Assembly: GCA_949318235.1 (NCBI GenBank)
Contig: OX439137.1
Coordinates: forward strand, 12,458,698-12,522,697
Direction of reading: 5' to 3'
Source of the DNA: Ecdyonurus torrentis
Taxonomy: Eukaryota; Arthropoda; Insecta; Ephemeroptera; Heptageniidae
Length of the DNA stretch: 64,000 nt
Below, in pieces: positions 1 through 10,700 of this stretch (position 1 is the stretch's first letter; each line of letters starts with the position of its first letter). The notes under the pieces were generated by a model. That model did not search any database, had not been told where the DNA came from, and saw nothing but the letters and a program-made list of their open reading frames with translations. Both the position numbers and the translations under genes were made by a program.

Positions 1-349
1 TTATTTTTTTTTTTATAAAAAAATGTATGTTTTGTTTATGTATTATTATTAGTAGAAATTTCTCTTCAGAGGTAGAAAACATTTTTTTTTTTTTTTTTTT
101 TTTTTTACAGTAGGCATCAATTTGGCCACATTGAAATAACATGTATTCAAATGTGAGTTAAGCTGAGTGTTACAAGCCTGTGCTATAAAGTCACATAAGA
201 AAATTTGATATCCATGAGTTTGGGTACAATTTAGATGACCTCCCGTAAAGGTTATCAATTTTTCATGTCCACGCTATTTACATCACTAAAATGTTGACTG
301 TTTTTCACTGCTTATAGGTTGAATACAAAAAAAAAATGGCATTTGTTTT

Positions 350-385
<36 letters not shown>

Positions 386-606
386 TTTACATTACCACTA
401 AAAAGATTTGAAATTTATATTTCATAAACCACTCATTTAAGAATTAGAGGGCCGGTTAGTAGTTCTTTGTTTTCAACCCATAAAGGGGTGAAAATATTAG
501 ACATATTTCATGGAGAGGGAGGGGGTGCTATTTAACTAAACAGATAGTCCAGTTTCTTTTTTGAGTTGATAGCACAGAGCTGACAACCTAGCTCTTACCT
601 GCATTT

Positions 607-646
<40 letters not shown>

Positions 647-1065
647 TCTTGTGAAAAAGGCATCTATGTTTATGTAAACTGTACACCATAGATAATAGGA
701 CCTTTTTTTAATTTTATTTTTTTAATGGTGTATATGATTTTATTATGGTCTCTGTCTTAGCATATTTAGGTTCATAAAAAAAAATTTAAAAAAAATGAAT
801 AAAATACAGTAAATAAAAAATAATAATATGTGGGTAATTATGTTAAGTGTACTTTCTTTTGTATTTATTAAAAAAAAATTGAACTTTTTTTTTATGTCAC
901 AATCATGATTTTCTAACTGAAATAAGTTAAAAAAATAATTAAGTTTTATTACCAATAATCAGGTAGATTACATTTATATACAGACTGATCTACAAGTCAC
1001 TTAAAGAGAGTACCATCGGATATCTCTGGGTGTTATATTGCTATTAAGATGAAATACTTAATATA
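1..1065. other. Gene-free 3' flank: low-complexity DNA
   Basis: No coding segment or structured element is recognised. The stretch holds poly(T) runs at about 80-106 and 609-643 and a (CT)n tract at 351-381. Short reading frames here read through homopolymers. Confidence 0.6.
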
Positions 1066-1500
1066 TTGATGTTGTTGCGAACAATGTCTTGTTTGTTTGT
1101 TTTTGTCACGGTAAGCAAAATATCTCTCGTATTTTGTCACGAGAAGCAAAATGTCTATCTCGTTTACGAACATTATGTAAATGGGAATCGAGTTACACAT
1201 TTTGCTTCTCATGGCAAAAAACGAGATATCGCTGGTCGCTGGTCTAAATGGGGAAAAAGCAATTTTCATGAACCGGGCGAGTGGAGAATATGCTCTTTTC
1301 ACGGCCGCCGTGAGTGGCGAATAAGCTATGCTCACAGCACATGACATTCGCCACTCGTGGCAGCCGTGAAAGCTGCTTATTCACCACTCGCTCAATTCAT
1401 GAAAATTGCTTTTTCACCATTTAGACGTGCGGCCAGCAATATACATTTTGCTTCTCATGACAAAATCCGAGATAAACGTTTTGGTTGCAACAACATCGAT
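1066..1500. mobile_element. Foldback element 1, inverted arrays of 33-bp monomers
   Basis: Imperfect palindrome of about 435 bp with terminal repeats of the form GATGTTGTTGC (left about 1068, right ending near 1500). Both arms are built of 33-bp monomers. From the centre outward on the left arm (read on the minus strand), successive units begin TATTCGCCACTC, TATTCTCCACTC, TTTTCCCCATTT, TCGTTTTTTGCC, each exactly 33 nt. The same units recur inverted on the right arm. The outer unit, carrying TTTTGTCACGAGAAGCAAAATGT-like sequence, is shared with the element at 2589-2870. The open frames on both strands follow from the 33-nt (11-codon) period and are not taken as genes. Confidence 0.8.
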
Positions 1501-1651
1501 ATACAGTACAGATAGAGAATTTTAAGGGCTGCATTTTGCCTCAACGGGTGTATTCATTACTATGAGCTAGTGAGTTTTAAGGAGAGACACGCATACCCAG
1601 AAATTTAGGCTTCCCGTGGAACAAAGGGTCTGAAAGGAATGCCTACATTTG

Positions 1652-1761
1652 CAGGCAGCACTACTACCAATCAAAATCATGGAATTAGGGGATTGCGTTC
1701 TACCGCAGATTGATTATTGATTCCCCTAATTTCCACACTTATTATTGGTTGTAGCACCCTG
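1652..1761. repeat. Short palindromic element (MITE-like)
   Basis: Inverted arms: GCACTACTACCAATCA on the left pairs with TTATTGGTTGTAGCACC on the right, and the inner ATTAGGGGATT pairs with AATCCCCTAAT-like sequence. Total about 110 bp. No coding capacity; no second copy was recognised in the window. Confidence 0.6.
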
Positions 1762-1783
1762 AAAACATACGTACTCTTTCATG

Positions 1784-1798
1784 GGGGGGGGGGGGGGT
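1784..1798. repeat. Poly(G) run
   Basis: Uninterrupted G homopolymer, conspicuous in AT-rich DNA. Runs of G or C also occur at 3078-3099, 4284-4293, 16850-16867 and 34587-34600. Confidence 0.9.
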
Positions 1799-1879
1799 GT
1801 AATAAAAAAAAAAGAAGTATAATGACTGTATAAAGAAATTTAGAAATCAATATTCTTGTTTAAGAGTTGAAAAACATAA

Positions 1880-2068
1880 CGATGCTTACCTGTTGAAGTG
1901 AACAAACTACACTTACAAATTTTGTTCAAAATGACTAATCTACACATAACAAATTCCAAGTTAACCCATCTAGTTCTCCCATTAAAACGTGTAGAAGCAC
2001 CAAATGCAAATTGTTTATTTTGAGTGAAATTTATAGTGTAATTCGTTCACTTCGACGGGTAAACATCG
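1880..2068. mobile_element. Palindromic MITE downstream of PCID2
   Basis: Inverted termini CGATGCTTACCTGTTGAAGT (left) and, read inverted, CGATGTTTACCCGTCGAAGT (right), each about 35 bp. The motif TGTTTACCYGTYG is also found in the foldback element at 9287-9451, suggesting a related family. CTACAC recurs at a 33-bp spacing on the left arm (1907 and 1940). The element overlaps the candidate PCID2 poly(A) signal. Confidence 0.65.
2014..2019 (-). terminator. Candidate PCID2 poly(A) signal AATAAA
   Basis: Reading the minus strand, this is the first canonical AATAAA I find downstream of the PCID2 stop codon, about 190 nt away. It lies inside the palindromic element at 1880-2068, so the message may end within a transposon. 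Cleavage site and use are unknown. Confidence 0.3.
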
Positions 2069-2210
2069 ATAAGGGTGGAAAATCACATGGGCATGTCATA
2101 AAACTTACACATGTTCTCTATCAGGTAACATCACTTAACAGGTGCATCAGGTAACATTACTTTTGGAACAGTCTGTAGATTATATAATAGTCCAAACACT
2201 TAGGTACAGT

Positions 2211-5200
2211 TTAAGCACCTAGACCAACAGTACTAAGAGGGGGGAATGCATTCTGCTTGCTCACTACAAGTTTTTGATGTTGATGAGAGATATATCCCTT
2301 AATCTTGCCATCGTAAATAAGATTTGCAACAATACACTGAGTTTCATCTTCGTCTGCATCTGTCAGACCTCCAGCACGCAAGGCAGTTAACAATGCTGCC
2401 ACTGGAAGTTGGTGGGTCTGGAGAATCTGGTAACTGTAACAGAATAACATTATTTTGATTATTTTATGGAAATAATGTATGTGCATATTGTTCTTTACTT
2501 TTAATATGCACTATTTAAATATACTTTGCAATTTAAGTATATGGCTTAATTAATTATGTTGAAAAATATTATAGACAAATAGGAAATAGAGGTTGCAAGC
2601 AATATGTGTAACTCGTTTTTTGTCACGCGAAGCAATATGTGTAAGTTGTTATTTGTCACGCGTAGCAATATGTGTATCTCGTTTTTTGTCAAGCTAAGCA
2701 AAATGTGTAAGTCGTTTCTGAACATTATGTAGATAGCGGATTTACACATATTGCTTCGCATGACAAAAAACAAGATAGGTATACATATTGCTACGCGTGA
2801 CAAATAACTGCTTACACATATTGCTTCACATGACAAAAATCGAGTTACACATATTGCTCGCAACAACGTCAAAATGTAGAATGATTATAGTGAGATAAAT
2901 TGACATTTTCATGAAATGTCAACATTTTCTAAGGGATTTAATATAGATGGGACATGAGATTGCTTTTCAAGCCTAGATGCATGATAGTTATTTTATGATT
3001 TTACATACAGTAGTAGAAACATTAAAAGGATGGGGTTGACTTTCATTAAGGTGCTCTAATCTTTTTATGTACTACCGCCCCCCCCCCCCCCCCCCCCCCT
3101 ACTCGTATGTTTATGACATGACTTTATTAAGTTAGTTAACCAACACTGATGAAGTTACCATTTCAGAAATAAAACGTATGATACATTATGATGGCATCAC
3201 AAGAAATGAAAGCTACAGTATATAATTTCAAAACTATATAAAAACCAAATAATTGACAGGTAAATGGAGATAGTAACATGTAAAAGCAAGGGGAGGATGT
3301 TTGTCACAATAGGAAGCTATTATTAGTATTATTTTGGGAGGTTCACAAACACTGTAGCAAAGCCTATAGTCAAATGCAAGTCCCACAGATACCTTGAGAA
3401 CAAATAATGTCACAAGTGTTTTTGATACAGTGTTTGTAAAAACTCATATCAATCTTACACTTTCTTGAAGAGGTTTCTGTATGCAATCATTTTGAGTTTC
3501 TCTAAGATGATATAGATGCCACATTTGATAAAGAAAGCTTCATGTTGCTTCATGGCATCAGAAAGTTGAGCAACGTTCCCATGTTTGACTGCCTCAGCTA
3601 CTGCCCAGAATGGAAGTAAGTCATATTTCTCCAGTACTGCTCGACGTGGCATGTAACCCTGTCAACACACACAATTTTTAAGTCAGAAATAGGTACACTT
3701 ACTAGCATAAGATTTTAAATTAGCAGCATTTATATGGGAAAACCATAGTTTGTTCTGTAAAATATAGTGAAGCTCCTTAACAAGGATTGGCTGCCCAAAA
3801 ATATACACAAATTCATTGGTTGAGCATGAAACTTATTTTTTTGTGAAGTTTTGTTCATTCTTATCAGGTCTACAGTTATAAAGAAGAATTAATGATCAAC
3901 CATACACAAAAGAATCATAAACAGGTAGTGATGACATGATCAGGTGTTCTTAACAAAGGAAAAATATTGAAGCTAGCTCAATAGTTGTGTGTAGTTTACA
4001 GAACGAACTCATATAAACATATGAGAGGCTTCTCTCCCAATAATAAGTGCTGCAGTGAAGACTTTGTTCTGCTGTCTTGATTAAACATACTTTGTTATTG
4101 GAGAATGATGCAGCTTTAGTTGTTAGATTCAGTTAAATATTTCTTGATATTGATAAAACTGTGTACTCACCAGTAACATTTTAACAGGAGTAAGGTAGAC
4201 TAGAATTAGGCGTTTGTTTTTTCTACTTGACCGATGACAGCGCTCAAATGCATAACTCAAATACTCCTCCGCTGAAATATAAAGGGGGGGGGGGTTAGAT
4301 CCGCATACAATATAAATAGGGCGCTCTGAAGTGTATTGACATTATAATGATTCTTGTAACTCAATAACATAGTGAATTAATTTGAAATTTCACATCAAAA
4401 TTAGAGAAGTTTGCTTTGCATTCATTTTCAATACACCAGAGTGCTCTAATATCTCTCGTACTATTTCTGTACCGTTATTTTAATATCATTAAACGCTTTT
4501 TTCTTTTTATTTAAGTTATAATGAATTCTCCTTTATGTAAGAGCATGCATATCTTTAATTTTAAATTTATTATGAAACGAATTAAAAACTTTGTACTGTG
4601 TGTACAGGGTCGGATTGGCACTCAATGGGCCTCATCCGCAAAAGAGGTGTTACACCCTCTGCAGGGGCCAAAAAAGGGGGCGTAACACCCTGGTTATGCC
4701 CCTTTTTGAGCATTAGGAGCTTCCAAACAAAGGGGCCACGTCCGCTATTGCAGACTTGCTCTTATGGCCAGTCTGAGCCTGTGTGTGTACTACCAATGCA
4801 TCAGGTGCAAGACAGTGTTTTGATTGGTAACAGTAGCTGCAGATATAAATTCTTACCTAGCCGATAGTCACTGTCAAACATAGCTTTTCTGCCAGTATAG
4901 TAGCGATATGTAACTTGCTGTCCACGGGAGAAACTATCCTTGAAAGGTGAGCTCTCGATGGCACGTATCAATGGTCGACAGAGATGAAGTTTGTTGATAC
5001 CAAAGTACACCTAGGGACATAAAAATATAAAACTAAAGGCAGAGAATACAAATATATAAATTTTAGACACTTCATTTCATAAGTAGAGCACCTAATTTTA
5101 CAATATATTAACTGTTTACTTAGAATACCTTTTAAAAAAAGTATAAAATGAAAACTTTAAACTGGATTCATCACAATATTTTAAAAGGATAGTCAACAAT

Positions 5201-7667
5201 GGCTTTTTTTAATAGTGAGCATGGTGTTATTAAACCTCCCAAAAACGTGATCTCAAAATTTTAATTATTAACGCGCTAAAAGTGCTAAAGCCGTTTAGCA
5301 ATCTAGAATCTACGTCACAGCTACAAATTGCTCTCACGCTAGCTTGGCGCATGCTGGAGTTACTCTTATCTTTGCATAAATTATTTTACTACATATCTGT
5401 AGCCATAAAAACATTTTATAAATGTTGAATATTACGTCAAGTAGCGAGAGCAAAAGTAAGAGTAACTCATGCTCACGTCAAACTAGCATGAGAGCAAGTT
5501 TAAGCTGTGACGTAGGTTTGGGGTCGCTAAACAGCTTATGCTCACAGCGAGTTATTAATTAAAATTTTGAGATCGCGTTTTCAGGAGGTTTAATAGCACG
5601 ATGATCACTGATCTCTTTTAAAAAAGCCTACCTACCTAAAAAGACTACTCGTTTAAACTGCATTGCCTTAAAATAATGACATACTGTAACATATTTAATA
5701 TCATGTTACATTAAGGTGCTTTAAAAACTTACTTTAAATAGTTGGTTGACAAGAGCTAGCATTCCCCAGCGTTTGGTTTCTTCTTCATTTGAGCGGCTAA
5801 AACATAAACACAATAGGTACAGTATACCCTATTGTTTTTTAAAATGATGCTTAAAATAAATTTAAATGTTATCATTTAATAATAGTGCACTGTCTTTTGT
5901 GTCTTTTTGTCTCTTTAAAAAAAAATGAAATGGCACTTTTTTTTTTTTTTTTGAGATACAAACATTGATTGGGTTTGATTGATTTAATCTGACTGTCCTG
6001 TACATGAAGTCTACACTTCTATGTTTTTAAATTTAGACCACATACTTTTTTTGCAAGCAAGCCAATGGTAAAAACTACCAATTATAAAAATTTTAGGCCT
6101 TACGATACATGAGCATCATTCAAGGAAGGAAAAAAATTATTGACATCGAAGTATGGACTAATTAGCTTAAAGTCTATAAAGATCTGTTAATGCATGGTAA
6201 CGGTGACCAAAGAAATTTAATCTATTTGGTAGAGGTATTATAATTAAGTACCACTTGTGAGAAACAAATTTATATTTTCAGCTATTACAAATCACCACAA
6301 AATCACCAGTGCTTCATTTTCATTCATAAACAAAATAATTTAATTTTTATATTTAACCAAAAATTTGATAGAAAAATACAAAGGTAGTTTAAGAAAATTT
6401 GGAGAATGGAAGATATACTGTGACCAACAAACTAAAGTGCAGGTACAAAAATTTAGTTTAAACATGCCATGGCTGTAAAACAAATGCAATTTTTAAAAAT
6501 GACTTTGTCATGACTGAAAGAGCCATTTGAAATGCACTCTTAGAAAAATTTAAAAAAATACATACATACATACATACATATCATGACGCTATAAATCCCT
6601 TTCAACAACACAGATGTTTTATCCTGACCCAGTGATAGACCTCCACAACTTCCTATCCTGACATACTTCACTTGCTTCCGCCAGTCTCATACCTTGTTTC
6701 ATACATTTCCTTTTGCATTTCATACTACGTACATTCTTATTTTTCAAACATCTTCCAACCACCTCAGACCATGATGTTTTAGGCCTGCCTCTATCTCTCC
6801 TTCCATCCACTCTACTATGAAATACCTGCTTTGCTATTCTTTCATCACCCATTCTCTCAACATGACCAAACCATCGTAATACACTGTTCTCATACTTCTC
6901 AGTCACAGTTTCTTTTACTCCACATTTCTCCAACACCCAAGTATTCCTTACCCTATCTAATCTTGTTTTACCACACATACTTCTGAGAAAACTCATACCA
7001 ACAGCATTCACCCTACTCATATGCCTACTCTGACATACCCATGATTCAGAACCATATAAGATAGTTGGGAGTAAGACAGAATTGTACACTGTAAGTTTTG
7101 CTTTGTTTGTTAAAGCATCACTCTTGGCCAATCCTGCCATGCTGCCAACTACTTTCCTACCTGCCGCCACTCTCCTCTCAATCTCCCCATCTATACTTCC
7201 ATTCTCTTGATATAATCTTCCCAAATATACAATCTCTTTCACTCTTTCCAGCTTTTCTCCATTCAGTGTGAATTCATTTCCATCATCATTTTCTCCACCA
7301 TAAATAATAATAATAAATAAAGGTTACAAGCACATATAAAACTCACTTGTCAGAAGCACAAATTCTGAAACATCCCATCAAGCTCTCCGCAGCTTTCTCT
7401 AGATAATCCAGTTTTCTAGGAGCTCCAGACCCTAGTTTATCCTGCTGTTTCTCAGCTTGCAGAGCCATTAGACGTAAGTCTACACAAACCACAAGCATAG
7501 CTGAGAGGGCCCAGTTTTCATCTCTTTGTGACTGAAGCCATCTGTAATCACAAATGAATAATATTATTACAGAGCTGCAAGATTTTAGGCTCTGGAACAC
7601 CTAAAATATTACGAACACCAAATAATGATATAGGATTAGGCATTTTTAGGGGGCAAGGTAATATTTA

Positions 7668-7700
<33 letters not shown>

Positions 7701-10700
7701 ATTATCATATCATTTATAGATAAAGAAAAGGATAGAAAAACCAGCAAGGGCCTTACCACAGTAGAAGTTCTATGGAGAGGTCGAGGTCTTGCATGGCACA
7801 GTATAATGTTATAAAAGTTTCTTTATAACTTGAGAGCTTTCGTCATATGATAATGACATTATCAATCAAAAGAGAAAATTACTTGAGCTCATCACTGAGC
7901 AGTGTCTTGTCTTGTACAAGTAATTTTCTCTTTTGATTGATAATGTCATTTTCATATGACGAAAGCTCTCAAGTTATAAAGAAACTTTTATAACATTATA
8001 CTGTGCCATGCAAGACCTCGACCTCTCTATAGAACTTCTACTGTGGTAAGGCCCTTGCTGGTTTTTCTATCCTTTTCTTTATCATTGATCCTAACCGCGA
8101 TGTTTTTTTCCTTAAATTGATATCATTTATAGAGGCAAGTAAAAATTTACCTAGTCAAGTAATTTTCGAAAGTCTGATGTTTTATTGAAAATTGTCCTTC
8201 ACAAGTATGCAAATTACACTACAAAGATTTGTGGATATTTAAAAGTGTTAGGTAAATGGAAAATACTGTAAATATAAACACAAGTATAACTATGTACCTG
8301 GTCACTGCAGCCACTACTGCACACTGCCATTCAAATGCCTTGGACCACTCTGCCTCCCCAACTGCACGAATACATCTGCAAGAAATCACATAACAATATA
8401 CGTTATCATAAAAATAGATGGTATAGTTTTACATGAAATTGCAGAAATAATTATCTGCTATGTTTGATTGTATTTTTCTTTCATTTGAAATTATTACTGT
8501 ATTGAAAATTTAATTTTTGACATTATTTTCATATGCATTATAAAATATGAGCCCTATTTCACAAACTGAACCATTGGCTAACTTCCAATTACCTATTTAA
8601 CTCAGGTAAGACCCTACCTTGTACAATGTTAAATAAGTGAGCATCTAAATTATATTACACAGTATAGGGATATACTGTGCTATAATAGAAGAAAAAAATT
8701 ACTTGGCAACACTGTTACAAATGTGTGCACTGACGAGCGCCGAGAAAGGATAGCTGTGCTAGCCAAGATAGGATTTTCCCTTTTAATCAAAGTGACAGCA
8801 GTACAGAGATGTTGATGCACCTTGGATATATTTTTTATGTATACCTGACACCCAAAAGTTATTGAATAAATTATCACTGTTGTGATATCATACATAAAAC
8901 TTGAATAAAAAAATGATTAGTGAGCTCCCCAATGCTATCAGTATAGAACAATCCTTCCTCAGCAAAGTGGCCATGCCCCTAAAAACGCCATATGGCAGAT
9001 CCTTAGTTTTTGAGCTTTATTATCACGATGCAATTAATGGCAGCACTCAATTAGTAGCAGATGTGTTAGCACAAACTCTCTTAACAATACCACTCTCAAG
9101 ACAATATTTCTTTAAAAGATATTTAATTGATAATTGACCTTCAATGTATCATTCACTTGGGACATATATTTGACGTTCATCACAAATCTGCAAATGCACA
9201 TACATAGCCAGTATCGTATGTGCTATGTAAATTATATTTTACTTTGTGTTGACTTCCTAAACTTCATTAAAAACTGTAATAATACTTCGATGCTGTTGCG
9301 GCTAGATAGGAAAACAGGTGTAGAAATGTGTTTACCTGTTGTCGCGATAAATGTAGATACGCGTTTTCATGACTATCGCGATAAACGTAGATGCGTGAAA
9401 GTAAGGAAACACGCTAAAAGTAGAAGCGTGGTTTAGCCGCAACAGCATCGACTTATTGTTAATTTTCATTGTATTCTATATTCTATTCTATAGTATTCAA
9501 TTTAATTACATACAAGTTCTGTCAGTTTTTCTGCTTACAAAAATTGTTGGGTTATATTTTGAACAATGAATAACACTTTAAATACAGTTTAAAACTTAAA
9601 TTTGAAAACTGAAAATAAGTTGTTTTTTTATCACAAAAAGATATATCAAGGGCTACGCGGCAATTCGGAACTTGTGCAGCCTCCGCGCGCGCAAGATTGA
9701 AACATATGGATTCTCCGCGCACCTACTTTTTGGCACATATGCAGCCTCCGCGGCCGCTAATATTGAAACATGTGTAATCTCCGCGGACGCTACGAATGAA
9801 ACATATGTACATTCCGCGCGTACGAAAAGTGACACATCTGAAGAATGATATTTTGGCACATCTGAAGAAAGCTATACCTACCGATATGAATTGCATTTAC
9901 AGATAAAATTTACATGGAGGATGATATAATATCATCGGATAACAAATTTTAAATTGTATTTTAAAAAAATTAACAGGTTAATAATAATAAAAAAAAGCTA
10001 ATTAAAAATTAAATTATAAATAGACAGATAATTAATAAATAAATGATCATATCAATAAATGAAGCAATAGATAAATAAATTTATTTATAAATAGGTAAAT
10101 GAATCAATGAATAAATAAAAAAAAATAAAAAACAAGTAATGAAAAGTAAATGCATATGTTCAAAAGAAATAAAATCATACTTTTAACAGTAAAATTTGAA
10201 ATGTTTTCCTCATCAAAATATTATAACACCTTCTCTACTAAAAACTTAAAGAATTTAAATTATCACCTAAAATAACACATAAAGAAACCTACCTTAAAAT
10301 TTTAAGACTCTTCTTTAATTTTTTTAATAAAAAATAATCTTATCAACAAACCAACACTACAATAAAATTACACACTTCACAAATGCTCTGCTTTTTTTTT
10401 TTTTTATTCACTGCAATTATTATAATTTAAATTAAATAATTTAATTTTTTGAAAAAATCAATCATAAAATTTAATTTATACGGAATAACTAAAAATACAA
10501 CTACGCTCTCCACAAAGCAGAATGAAAACTGAAGCATTTACCGGCAATAGTCAACTAGACAGGATGTTTACAATTTTGACCTTTGAAGTGTATGTATGAT
10601 AAGAAAATACTCTAGCTGATCATTCATAAGTTGACTTGAGGTAGGGTAGCTTAAAAATTCATAAAATGAATCACAAGAAAATTCTATTATAAAAAAAAAT

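Noticed and set aside
1033..1347. Open frames on both strands across 1033-1347 that look like a repetitive small protein
   Set aside because: They are a by-product of 33-bp monomers: 33 nt is 11 codons, so a stop-free unit stays stop-free when repeated. No start context, domain or codon bias supports a gene.
1066..1500. CRISPR-like array, because of regular short repeats
   Set aside because: The units are contiguous tandem monomers in inverted orientation without unique spacers, and the DNA is eukaryotic with spliced genes.
2546..2872. Frame of about 108 codons with an 11-residue repeat ([15 protein letters not shown])
   Set aside because: It lies within the foldback element at 2589-2870; the peptide repeat mirrors the DNA monomers.
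9653..9859. Frame with repeated AEXTYVSXXA-like units, and its counterpart at 10934-11449
   Set aside because: Both are the two arms of the 1.5-kb foldback element, read through 33-bp units.
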